The notes beneath the pieces are model-generated. The model saw nothing but the letters and a program-made list of their open reading frames with translations, was not told the DNA's origin and searched no databases. Of a stretch of DNA of 64,000 bases, positions 38,137 through 45,919 are shown piece by piece. The stretch's first letter is position 1, and each line of letters opens with the position of its first letter. The stretch covers positions 61,975 to 125,974 of the forward strand of contig JANQLO010000049.1 of assembly GCA_028280505.1 (NCBI GenBank). The letters are read 5' to 3'. The DNA comes from Chromatiales bacterium (GTDB lineage Bacteria; Pseudomonadota; Gammaproteobacteria; Chromatiales; Chromatiaceae). A program made the translations under genes and the position numbers.

Positions 38137-38904
38137 TTGGATAGTGTGATGTTGTTCGCCGCCGGCCTGATTGGCGGCGTCATCAACGCGGTTGCCGGCG
38201 GTGGTAGTTTCGTGACCTTTCCAGCCTTGCTGTTGGTCGGGGTTCCGCCGGTCAGTGCCAACGCCACCAACACCTTTGCGTCCTGTTCGGGCTACCTGAG
38301 CGGAGCGTATGCCTTTCGCCACGATCTCGCTGTCCATCGTGCTCAGTTGCCGCGCTTCGTGTTGGTGGGCCTGGTTGGTGGTATTGCCGGTGCTTGGCTG
38401 CTGTTGCAGACGCCCGAGGCACTGTTTCGTGACGCCATACCCTGGTTGATGCTTCTGGCCACGGTCTTGTTCATCACCGGTGGACGCATGAATCGCGCAC
38501 TCAAGCATTATGCCGCCGGTCATCGGCATGCCTCGATCGTGGGTCGTCTGTTGTTGCTGTTGCTGCTGTTGGGGGTATGTCTCTACGGCGGCTTTTTCAA
38601 CGCAGGCTTGGGGATCATCATCCTGAGTTATCTGTCGCTGGCCGGCTATACCGACATCCATGCGATGAACGGCCTCAAGCTCGTGGTGTCTTCGGTTGTG
38701 TCGTTGATTGCCATCGTGTTGTTCGTTTACGACGGCGCCATTGCCTGGTACGAGGGAACCTTGGTATTGCTTGGGACCTTGCTCGGAGGGTTTGTTGCCG
38801 CTCGCTACTCACGTCGCCTGCCGCAAGGGCCGGTGCGCGGTGTGGTGATGGTCGCCAGCGTATTGATCACGGCTTATTTCTTCTACGACATATATGGTGT
38901 GTAG
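38137..38904 (+). CDS. TSUP-family transporter (TauE/SafE-like sulfite or organosulfonate exporter)
   Basis: About 255 residues with seven to eight hydrophobic segments. The first, LFAAGLIGGVINAVAGGGSF (about 6-25), and VSANATNTFASCSGYLSGA (about 45-63) are the signature of the TSUP fold, with the second half repeat GGFFNAGLGIIILSYLSLAG. The family exports sulfite, sulfoacetate and related anions, which would suit a cell that makes sulfite with rDsr, but the substrate cannot be read. Start may be TTG 38137 or ATG 38149. Confidence 0.87.
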   Translation: MDSVMLFAAGLIGGVINAVAGGGSFVTFPALLLVGVPPVSANATNTFASCSGYLSGAYAFRHDLAVHRAQLPRFVLVGLVGGIAGAWLLLQTPEALFRDAIPWLMLLATVLFITGGRMNRALKHYAAGHRHASIVGRLLLLLLLLGVCLYGGFFNAGLGIIILSYLSLAGYTDIHAMNGLKLVVSSVVSLIAIVLFVYDGAIAWYEGTLVLLGTLLGGFVAARYSRRLPQGPVRGVVMVASVLITAYFFYDIYGV

Positions 38905-38910
38905 AGGTGG

Positions 38911-40098
38911 CTAGCCGGATTCCGCGGTAAGGCTTTGTCCTTGAGCGGCTTCGGCGATCCGGGTTTGGTAAAGATCTGCGAGGCTCTGCGTGGTCGCCGG
39001 TGCACTCCAGCTCGCGGCTTTTTCGATTGCCTGGCGACGCAGTTCCTGATGCAGCGCCTTGTCGCCGAGGAGGCGTCGAACCTGGGTGGCGAAATCGGTG
39101 ATGTCGTCAAATGCGACCAGACCGCCAAGGCGATCGGCCATGACCTCGGCCGTACCCATTACCGCAGTGGAGACTACCGGCGTACCCGCCTGCATGGCTT
39201 CCAACAGCACCAGACCCTGGGTCTCGGTGCCCGATGCGAAAGTGAAAACATCGCCGGCGGCATAGCAGTCGGGCAGTTCGTGCTCACGCGACAGATAACC
39301 GACGAAGCGAACGTGCTGCTGCAGTCCCAGACTATCGCTCATTTTACGCAAATGACGTTCGGCCGGGCCTTCGCCTGCAATGACCAGCAAGGCGTCCGGG
39401 ACGTCACGACGCACCCGGTCGACCACTTTGATCAGAAAATCGATGTTCTTTTCATGCGCGACCCGCCCGACGTACAGCATGATCTTACGGTCTGCCGGGA
39501 TATCGTGGGCGGCGCGAAAACGGGCACCGTCACCCTGGCTGAAAGCACCGGCGGGTATCCCGGTGGGAATCACCTCGGCCGGTGTGCCGATGCCGTAGTC
39601 GCGTAAAACCTCGAGCATCGGCTGGGTGGGCACGACCATAGCGTCGACCTCATGACACTGGCTCAGCGAAAAACGTCGGGCCGCATAGCGCAAGACTTTA
39701 CGCGGTAGCCAGGGAAGATACTTATCCAAGTATTCTTCGAAATAGGTGTGATAGGTCTCGACGACCGGCAGGCCCAATTGACGCGCCAGCCAGATACCTT
39801 CGTAGTGGGCGGCGAAGGGGGTGTGGATGTGGATGACGTCGAACGCCCGTGTCCGCAATGTATCGAGATGACGCCTGAATGGCCGGCGTCGCATCAGCCG
39901 GTCCTCCGGATCGACGAACAGGTAGCGCGACGGGATACGGATGATCTCGAAGCTGTCTTCCAGCGGCTCCGGGTAGGCCGGTGCGATCAGGGTGACCTCG
40001 TGGCCCTGGTGCTGGAGTTCCTGGCCGAAGGTGCGGATGGAAGTCGATACGCCGTTGACGCGGGGGAAGTAGACGTCGGAGATTTTCAGAATACGCAT
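38911..40098 (-). CDS. GT4-family glycosyltransferase
   Basis: 395 residues. N-terminal domain opens RILKISDVYFPRVNGVSTSI (about 2-21) with HIHTPFAAHYEGIWLARQL near 95; the nucleotide-sugar domain has IMLYVGRVAHEKNIDFLIK (about 222-240) and the GT4 E-x7-E in ASGTETQGLVLLEAMQAGTP (about 300-319). The pattern resembles mono-glycosyl-diacylglycerol and phosphatidylinositol mannosyl transferases. The acceptor is not inferable. It converges on the TSUP gene with a six-base gap. Confidence 0.88.
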   Translation of the reverse strand: MRILKISDVYFPRVNGVSTSIRTFGQELQHQGHEVTLIAPAYPEPLEDSFEIIRIPSRYLFVDPEDRLMRRRPFRRHLDTLRTRAFDVIHIHTPFAAHYEGIWLARQLGLPVVETYHTYFEEYLDKYLPWLPRKVLRYAARRFSLSQCHEVDAMVVPTQPMLEVLRDYGIGTPAEVIPTGIPAGAFSQGDGARFRAAHDIPADRKIMLYVGRVAHEKNIDFLIKVVDRVRRDVPDALLVIAGEGPAERHLRKMSDSLGLQQHVRFVGYLSREHELPDCYAAGDVFTFASGTETQGLVLLEAMQAGTPVVSTAVMGTAEVMADRLGGLVAFDDITDFATQVRRLLGDKALHQELRRQAIEKAASWSAPATTQSLADLYQTRIAEAAQGQSLTAESG

Positions 40099-40171
40099 AA
40101 GCGGCGGATTCCAGCGTTGTCATGCGACCGTCTCATGACCGGGATATGACGTTTTCGTGGCATTGCGTTAA

Positions 40172-40519
40172 CTAACAGGCGCCGAGGCGGCGTGCGATAT
40201 CGAGAATCTGGGTGCGTGGCGGATAGTCGTCGGCATGGGTCTGCAGGTAGTGTTGCCAATCGATAAAGGCCTCTTGCAGATGGGGATCGGTATTGTGGCA
40301 ACCGAGTACCCGAACGCGTGCGTTGCCGACCCGCCAGGGGCCGTCGCCACGCAACTCACCTTCGATCAGATGGGCCGCTCGTTGCGGCGTTTTCTGATGC
40401 CAATAGAGATCGAAATACAATAGGCCGCGGGGGTGCTCGAAACCCGCGGCGATCAGCTGTTCACGGCCGTCGGGATGACGCAGTACCAAAGGTGCGGTAA
40501 CCGATCCGATCGAAACCAT
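40172..40519 (-). CDS. Conserved hypothetical protein (115 aa)
   Basis: 115 residues, no signal peptide. LVLRHPDGREQLIAAGFEHP at about 11-30 and YLQTHADDYPPRTQILDIAR near the end are the main visible parts. No family recognised. It follows the 195-aa hypothetical gene by nine bases on the same strand, implying an operon. Confidence 0.6.
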   Translation of the reverse strand: MVSIGSVTAPLVLRHPDGREQLIAAGFEHPRGLLYFDLYWHQKTPQRAAHLIEGELRGDGPWRVGNARVRVLGCHNTDPHLQEAFIDWQHYLQTHADDYPPRTQILDIARRLGAC

Positions 40520-40528
40520 GTCCGCTCC

Positions 40529-41116
40529 TCAGCCGCATAAGGCCTTGAACCGGGATTTGAAGGCGTGTTCGCGCATCGCCTCGGCTTGTGTTTTGTCGGC
40601 GATCGCCGGCGATTCCTCCCAGTTGCCGCTGGCGTGATTGAATACCGAAAAACGGTATTGCCGCCCCATTTTGAAGACCTTGCTGACGTCCTTCGCGGCC
40701 TGGGCCATCGCCTCCATTTTGTTCAGGCCCGTCGGGATGCCCTCGTGGGCGACCGAAAGCTCACCGTCTGCCGATCCGTCCTTCGCATCGCTTTGTTTGA
40801 GCTTGATATGGTGATCACGGGTTTCACCGGCGGGGTTGATCTCGACGGTATCGACCTCGGGTATGCGGTCGAGGATGTAGCCGGCCATCAACCGGCCGAG
40901 GTTGTGGTCTTCGTTTTCCAATGCCGTGAACAGTTTGTTGGCGGCGATCTGGGCGCGTAGTATCCGGTCCGGGTTTTCGACCCATTCGCGGTTCACTTGC
41001 CAGCCCTGGTTCATGTCAGTGTCCATCTTGGCGAAGAAGTCTTGTGCCTTCTGGATGAAATCGCCGGGCACGTTGAGTTCGAGCAATTGGTCGTCGATCA
41101 CCACCTTCAGTATCAT
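40529..41116 (-). CDS. Conserved hypothetical protein (195 aa)
   Basis: 195 residues, soluble, with MILKVVIDDQLLELNVPGDF at the start, a helical RAQIAANKLFTALENEDHNL (about 55-74) and a C-terminal region with YRFSVFNHASGNWEESPAIA. No known family recognised. First gene of a two-gene minus-strand unit, divergent from the PKHD-type oxygenase gene. Confidence 0.6.
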   Translation of the reverse strand: MILKVVIDDQLLELNVPGDFIQKAQDFFAKMDTDMNQGWQVNREWVENPDRILRAQIAANKLFTALENEDHNLGRLMAGYILDRIPEVDTVEINPAGETRDHHIKLKQSDAKDGSADGELSVAHEGIPTGLNKMEAMAQAAKDVSKVFKMGRQYRFSVFNHASGNWEESPAIADKTQAEAMREHAFKSRFKALCG

Positions 41117-41231
41117 TTCGTCTTCCGTAAGAGGCTGCTTTCTTGTGATATTTTACGCGGTTTGCGGCGCGTTAATTCCGGTACCCTGCCGCGGAATTCC
41201 AGCGCCCGATCCGGAACACGAGTTCACTATT

Positions 41232-41906
41232 ATGTTGATAGAGATCCCAGAACTTTTAAATAGCGCGCAGCTGGAGAAGATCCACGAGTTATTGGCCGGT
41301 GCACGTTTCGTCGACGGCAAGTTGACCGCCGGGATGGCGGCAAGCCGGGTCAAACAGAACGAAGAGTTGGCCTTGGATCCCGAGGTGCTGCAGCGTTTGT
41401 ATCGCGTGGTCATGGCCAGCGTCGGCCACAGCGAAATCTTCCGCAGCGCGGCATTGCCGGCCAAGGTGGCCGACTTCATTTTCGCCCGCTATCAACCGGG
41501 CATGCATTACGGTGATCATGTTGACGATCCCATCATGGGGCAGGGACCGAAGTTTCGGACTGATGTCTCGATGACCGTATTCCTCAATCCGCCACAGGCC
41601 TATGACGGTGGCGAATTGGTGATTCGTACGCCTTTTGGCGAACAGCAGGTCAAGCTGGAGGCGGGCCACGCCGTGGTCTATCCATCGGCCAGCGTGCACC
41701 GGGTTGCCGATGTGACCCGCGGCGAACGTTTGGTTGCACTGACCTGGATCCAGAGCTTTGTGCGCGACGCCGCGCAGCGCGAGTTGCTTTATGAACTCGA
41801 TCAATCACGCCAGCAGTTGCTGCGCAGCGATCCGGATAGCGATCTGACCAAAAACGTGGATCGTTCCTATGTCAATCTGCTGCGTATGTGGGCGGAGGTG
41901 CCCTGA
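41232..41906 (+). CDS. Fe(II)/2-oxoglutarate PKHD-type hydroxylase (PiuC-like)
   Basis: 224 residues from ATG 41232; a longer upstream frame overlaps the neighbouring gene on the other strand and lacks family similarity. Signatures are MLIEIPELLNSAQLEKIHEL (start), ARYQPGMHYGDHVDDPIMG (His-x-Asp, about 92-110), LNPPQAYDGGELVI (about 124-137) and YPSASVHRVADVTRGERLVA (distal His and Arg, about 151-170). This is the Fe2+-dependent dioxygenase family often found near iron-uptake genes. The motif YDHHVD-type site is complete. Substrate unknown. Confidence 0.9.
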   Translation: MLIEIPELLNSAQLEKIHELLAGARFVDGKLTAGMAASRVKQNEELALDPEVLQRLYRVVMASVGHSEIFRSAALPAKVADFIFARYQPGMHYGDHVDDPIMGQGPKFRTDVSMTVFLNPPQAYDGGELVIRTPFGEQQVKLEAGHAVVYPSASVHRVADVTRGERLVALTWIQSFVRDAAQRELLYELDQSRQQLLRSDPDSDLTKNVDRSYVNLLRMWAEVP

Positions 41907-41917
41907 TCCGGAGGGGC

Positions 41918-43606
41918 TCAGTTGCCCCGTTTTGTCCGTTCCCGATTCACCAGCTCGAAAATCGGTTCGCGAACGGCCTCGTCGACGACATTCGGGATGG
42001 CGCCGATCATCCCTGCGGCCTTGTGTTGCTCGAACACGAAACGTTTCCAGACATCCGGTGGATAGTCTTCCAGGTCGATGGCGTAGCCGCCGTGCCCTTT
42101 ACCGTTTGCCGCCGTGTTGTGGAAGCTGCGGGAGCCGACATCACGGATTTTATGGCACGAGAAACAGCCATTTTGCCAAGTGAAGGCCGGAATCAGTTCC
42201 TCGGGCAGATCGCCAAAAACTTCCAGCGGACTGCTGTCGGCGGTCGACAGGCCGTCACCGGGTATGCTGAACGGCGCCGTGAAGCGGGGCAGCAGAATCT
42301 TCGGTGCGCCCTCGGGTTTGCGAAAGTGAACGAAGGCGCCCAGGCCGCGGTGCATCATCGGCAGCGGGTTTTCGGGGTCGATCCAGGAATACTCTCGCTT
42401 GGCCTGATAGGGCACGCCCAAACGAAACAGATTGCGCATGTCGTCGATGCCGATGACCAGCAGACCTTCGTATTTGTCCAACTCGTCGGTCGGCCAGTGA
42501 TAGCGCTCGTTGCGCACATTGCGGGTGACCAGGAAGCGGGCCTCGGGGTCGAGTGCCTTGACCAGATCGGCCAGGGGGATTGCTTGATAGGTTCTGAAGG
42601 GCAGCACGCTGAGCTGATGCTTGTCGACACTGATGAAGCCGTCGACGTGATCCCTGAAGGTTTGATCGACCCGGTAGGTCTTGATCAGGTCGCCATAGTC
42701 CTGCCACAGCCGGTCGACATCGAAGTGCGGGTACAGCATGGCGGTGTTGTGCACGGCTACCATGGTCGAGAAATGCCGGTCGAGTGGGAGCACGCCGGTC
42801 ATTGCGGCCACCAGCATGGTCGCAAAGTTGTTTTCATCGCCCAGGTTGGCGATGCTGACATGATCCGTATCCGGTGCGATCTGGTAGGTGACATGCCCTT
42901 TTCGCCGGGCACCGAGAGCGATGGCGAAACGCTGGGCCGAACGGGCGAAGCCGGGCAGGTCTTTTTCCGGCGAGATCATCATGAACGACGGCCGTTCGGC
43001 GGTGTGCCGATGGGCCGCGGAGTATTGCTGTTGTTCCTCCTTCGATTCGCCGAAAACGCGATCACGCACGATACGCAGTTCTTCGAAAGGCCGTAAATCG
43101 CGTGCGAGGTCGTGCACCCCGGCGAGACTGATGACGCCCGCGATATCGTTTTGACCGATGCCGGCCGTATCAAGGCTGCTGTCGGCGAACGGCAGCAGGG
43201 TCGCCAGTTGAGCCCCGGAAGAATGGCCGAGCACATAGATGCGCTGCGGCGTTGTGTCTTCCTTGCCGCGTTTGAAGCGAGCGACGAGTTGCGCGGTATC
43301 GTCCAACCACTGTTTCGGCGAGGCGTTGTCGTCCAAGGTTACCAGGGCCAAAGCCAAGCCGAGTTGATGCACCCGTGCCGAGCCGCGTGCGCTCTCGAGC
43401 GCTTCGTGTGGGTCGAAGCCCCAGAAGCCGCCGGTGATGTAGATCAGCAACGGCGCCGAGGGGTTGTCTGCGGCATACAGTTCGGCTTTCAAGGAGCCGG
43501 TGCCGTCGAGCGTTCTGGGTGCGGTCTCGGCGGCGGTCGTTGCCGAAAAACACAACAGCAGAGCGATCGGGATCAGGCGGGGCATGGGGCTTGAGTCGCG
43601 TGGCAT
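41918..43606 (-). CDS. Alpha/beta hydrolase fused to a heme c (CxxCH) domain
   Basis: 562 residues with a signal peptide (LIPIALLLCFSATTAAE), so exported. The first about 290 residues are a BD-FAE-like alpha/beta hydrolase: ITGGFWGFDPHEAL, a nucleophile elbow VLGHSSGAQLATLL (Ser, about 146), and a likely catalytic His in TDHVSIANL. A middle part of unknown kind follows (GLLVIGIDDMRNLFRLG, MMHRGLGAFVHFRKPEG). Near the end a heme c site WQNGCFSCHKIRD begins at about residue 478, with HNTAANGKGHGGYA after it and a VDEAV... tail. Hydrolase plus c-heme in one polypeptide is unusual. A second ATG seven codons in may be the real start. Confidence 0.75.
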   Translation of the reverse strand: MPRDSSPMPRLIPIALLLCFSATTAAETAPRTLDGTGSLKAELYAADNPSAPLLIYITGGFWGFDPHEALESARGSARVHQLGLALALVTLDDNASPKQWLDDTAQLVARFKRGKEDTTPQRIYVLGHSSGAQLATLLPFADSSLDTAGIGQNDIAGVISLAGVHDLARDLRPFEELRIVRDRVFGESKEEQQQYSAAHRHTAERPSFMMISPEKDLPGFARSAQRFAIALGARRKGHVTYQIAPDTDHVSIANLGDENNFATMLVAAMTGVLPLDRHFSTMVAVHNTAMLYPHFDVDRLWQDYGDLIKTYRVDQTFRDHVDGFISVDKHQLSVLPFRTYQAIPLADLVKALDPEARFLVTRNVRNERYHWPTDELDKYEGLLVIGIDDMRNLFRLGVPYQAKREYSWIDPENPLPMMHRGLGAFVHFRKPEGAPKILLPRFTAPFSIPGDGLSTADSSPLEVFGDLPEELIPAFTWQNGCFSCHKIRDVGSRSFHNTAANGKGHGGYAIDLEDYPPDVWKRFVFEQHKAAGMIGAIPNVVDEAVREPIFELVNRERTKRGN

Positions 43607-43642
43607 TCGTCGGGTTGCAGTTTAGCCTCTTCTCACGCGGAT

Positions 43643-43671
43643 CCAAAAAGAAACCCCGCCGTTCGGCGGGG
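43643..43671 (-). terminator. Rho-independent terminator of the DsrC-like gene
   Basis: CCCCGCC (43654-43660) and GGCGGGG (43665-43671) form a perfect stem with loop GTTC. Read on the minus strand, a T-rich run follows the stem (43643-43653). It lies about 35 bases after the stop of the DsrC-like gene. Confidence 0.8.
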
Positions 43672-43704
43672 TCGTGCGAGCCTCTGACGTATCGGCCCGG
43701 GCGA

Positions 43705-44049
43705 TCAATAGCCGCCTTTGCGCGCGACATAAGGCAGTCCGGCGATGCGATTGCCCTGCTTGCTGGGTGCACCGGGGAATAGCCTGTACAGGTCCTTGCT
43801 GCTGATCTTCTTCCCCCAGATCTTGCCCATGTCCTTGTTGATGGCGCGTTCCATGGGTTGGTTGCCGTTGTTGTTGAAGTATTCTTCGCGCAGGTACTTG
43901 AGCACGTCCCAATGCTCCTGGGTGAGTTCTTCCATGGTGTCGTCGGCGGCCGCCAGGGCCTTAGCGACGTCTTCGTCCCATGCGTTTGGATCGACCAGAT
44001 TGCCGTTGCCGTCGGTTTCGATGGTTTTGCCGTTTACTTCCAATGCCAT
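43705..44049 (-). CDS. Cysteine-free DsrC-family protein (RspA-like)
   Basis: 114 residues starting MALEVNGKTIETDGNGNLVD and closely following true DsrC (FP-x-x-P-x-KQ core; LTQEHWDVLKYLREEYF). Both redox cysteines are gone: the KQAC of DsrC is KQGN here and the C-terminal arm ends VARKGGY instead of the usual GCV. There is no cysteine at all, so it cannot carry sulfur. Proteins of this kind have been grouped as RspA, thought regulatory. GAGGAGC precedes the ATG. It is downstream of the Cas6-like gene (gap about 240 bases) on the same strand, 3.2 kb from dsrA. Confidence 0.85.
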   Translation of the reverse strand: MALEVNGKTIETDGNGNLVDPNAWDEDVAKALAAADDTMEELTQEHWDVLKYLREEYFNNNGNQPMERAINKDMGKIWGKKISSKDLYRLFPGAPSKQGNRIAGLPYVARKGGY

Positions 44050-44287
44050 GTGTTTGCTCCTCTGATATTGACGAGTTTTATTGGCGAGCTGCCCTCCGAG
44101 GTGCCCGTTAGAATTCATGCGCACCGCGTCACTCGGTCTGTCCCGGAAGGTTCGCGGCGTCTGCATCGATCGTCTCGAGCGCCAAAATCTGGCGGAAGAT
44201 TCTATTTGAACATCAGTATTTGTTAAACCGGTTCAGTAGTGCCATGCAATTTGGCGGGATGGGAAAGGGTACAGGTTGTTGCAGTTA

Positions 44288-44989
44288 TCAGCCGTCGTCT
44301 TCGGCCTTTTTGACCGCATCGATCCCTTTGTGTGGGATAAAAATGCCGCAGCCCATGTGGCGCAGTGGTCCTATGCCCTGTTGTTGCACCCGTACGGACT
44401 GTTCTGCATTGAGTCCGGCGATCATGATGCTGCGGGTCGCGATCGGACCGTCCGGTCCGTCGACCTCGGTGGTTTTGCCGCACAGGGCCTTTTTGACCCG
44501 CACGCCACGCTCGGCCAGATGGCCGACGATACGCTGCAGGAAGGCGTTTTCGTCCTGGTCCTCGCCGTCCTCGAGCACGATGTAACGCGAGAAGATGGTG
44601 CCCTGGCTCGACAGCATCTTTTGCTTGGATTTGCCGGTCTTGAGCGTGCAGCCGCCGATATCCAGCTCGGCACCGTCGAGCGCCTGTTGAACCTGTTCGA
44701 CGCGGTCCTTGGGAACGCGCAGCGTGAGCTTGGTCCGCCGAGACAGGATCAGTTTTTGTCCGAGCTTGGGGTCGGGGCGTTCCCAGCCATTCTGCGAACC
44801 GGCCAGGTGGACGGTGTGTACACCGAGGCGATCGTCCTCTCCCAGTTCCGGCAGATGTACCTTGAGTGCTGTAGACAGGTCGCAGGCATGGTCGACCGGT
44901 AGCGCTTTGCACTGAATGTCGAAAACCAGGTCGACGATATCGTCCGGCACCTGGTAGGCCTTGGGTTGATCGTCTTCTTGCCAGAACAT
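44288..44989 (-). CDS. Cas6/Cmx6-like protein without CRISPR locus
   Basis: 233 residues. The order VDLVFDIQCKALPVDHACDL (about 18-37), GVHTVHLAGSQNGWERP, LILSRRTKLTLRVPKDRVEQ (about 84-103), LCGKTTEV, SIMIAGLNAEQSVRVQQQGI and the glycine-rich PLRHMGCGIFIPHKGI (about 208-223) agrees with the Cas6 branch called Cmx6 / type I-MYXAN. Cas6 enzymes cut CRISPR precursor RNA. No repeats, cas genes or array occur anywhere near, so this is an orphan, and it is part of a tight operon next to dsr. The catalytic histidine cannot be named with certainty. Whether it cuts RNA at all is unknown. Confidence 0.75.
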   Translation of the reverse strand: MFWQEDDQPKAYQVPDDIVDLVFDIQCKALPVDHACDLSTALKVHLPELGEDDRLGVHTVHLAGSQNGWERPDPKLGQKLILSRRTKLTLRVPKDRVEQVQQALDGAELDIGGCTLKTGKSKQKMLSSQGTIFSRYIVLEDGEDQDENAFLQRIVGHLAERGVRVKKALCGKTTEVDGPDGPIATRSIMIAGLNAEQSVRVQQQGIGPLRHMGCGIFIPHKGIDAVKKAEDDG

Positions 44990-45006
44990 GTCGTCTCTCC
45001 GCCGGG

Positions 45007-45723
45007 TCAGTTACCCGGGATTCGTGTCTGCAGCTGCTCGCGATCGAACCACCATTGGTCCTGCACCAACACGTCGACCACGTTGCGCAGGCGCACCAGA
45101 AACTTGTCCGGGTCGTCGAGTTCCAGGCGTGAAACCCATTGTTCGAACTGAGTCTGGTTTTCGATCTCGCTATGACGGCGTGCGACACGACCGAGAAGCT
45201 GCTGGGCGAAAAAACTCAGGCGTTCTTTCTCCGGGCCTTCGGCAGCGCGTACGTCGGCGATGAAGCAGGCGGTTGCCGCGGCGACCGCGGCGCCGTCGGA
45301 ATCGTCCGGGGTGTCGTCGATGACATGGCTGAGCAGATCGACCGAGATCTCCGGATCGATGGGAAAGGTCACGCCGAGCCAGATACCGTGCCCGAGTGCG
45401 ATGAGCGAGTCCGTCTGATCGCTTTGATAGAGCACGTTGCAGGCATCCGCGGCCGCCTCCCATTGTTGTTCGGCGAGCAGGATGCCGAAGGCGGTGTGTG
45501 CGATCGGCCAGGCTTCGTCGCCGCGTTCGAGGATCTGCAGGGCCCGCCCGATCTCCAGCTTGAGCGCTGCGCGCTGCAGCGCCGATGCGCTTTCGGGCAA
45601 TTGTTCGAGCTGCCGGCGCAGTTCGACCAGCTCGCCTTCGATCTGTGCCTGCTGACCGAGATCCTTGTGCAAGGATGCGGCCGCGGTGTCGTCCAGTTCT
45701 TCGGGTTTGAAGTAATCGATCAT
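45007..45723 (-). CDS. Conserved hypothetical helical protein (238 aa)
   Basis: 238 residues, acidic, helical, TPR-like in look. QIEGELVELRRQLEQLPESA (about 27-46) opens a coiled part; AAVAAATACFIADVRAAEGP lies near 145-164, and WVSRLELDDPDKFLVRLRNV near the end. No family recognised. Its start lies three bases after the stop of the 62-aa gene, and the Cas6-like gene begins 17 bases after it, so the three are cotranscribed. It probably acts with the Cas6-like protein, but that is context only. Confidence 0.65.
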   Translation of the reverse strand: MIDYFKPEELDDTAAASLHKDLGQQAQIEGELVELRRQLEQLPESASALQRAALKLEIGRALQILERGDEAWPIAHTAFGILLAEQQWEAAADACNVLYQSDQTDSLIALGHGIWLGVTFPIDPEISVDLLSHVIDDTPDDSDGAAVAAATACFIADVRAAEGPEKERLSFFAQQLLGRVARRHSEIENQTQFEQWVSRLELDDPDKFLVRLRNVVDVLVQDQWWFDREQLQTRIPGN

Positions 45724-45726
45724 GGC

Positions 45727-45915
45727 TCAGTACCGGCTGCTAAAGGTGGCCTCGAGGCGCTCTTCCCAATCGTTCGGCGTATCGGGATAGGGCGGTTTGA
45801 CGTCGAAACGCAGAAACATCTCACCCTGGCGTGCGCACGCTTTGACGACTTCTTGCAATTCTTCGAAGTTCTGCACCTCTTGGTTGTTGATCAGGATCTG
45901 GCTCAGGTAAAGCAT
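45727..45915 (-). CDS. Small conserved hypothetical protein (62 aa), PDZ-like fragment
   Basis: 62 residues: MLYLSQILINNQEVQNFEEL then QEVVKACARQGEMFLRFDV. The block I-N-N-x-E-V-x-N-F-E-E-L resembles the INGxxVxNxxEL turn of PDZ domains and the C-terminal PDZ of Deg proteases, but it is too short to be sure. Five bases separate it from the TauD-like gene and three from the 238-aa gene. It is easily missed by gene finders because of its length, yet the tight spacing supports it. Confidence 0.6.
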   Translation of the reverse strand: MLYLSQILINNQEVQNFEELQEVVKACARQGEMFLRFDVKPPYPDTPNDWEERLEATFSSRY

Positions 45916-45919
45916 GCCG

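Noticed and set aside
44050..44287. Possible CRISPR array near the Cas6-like gene
   Set aside because: No direct repeats with regular spacing were found in this gap or in the intergenic regions around it.
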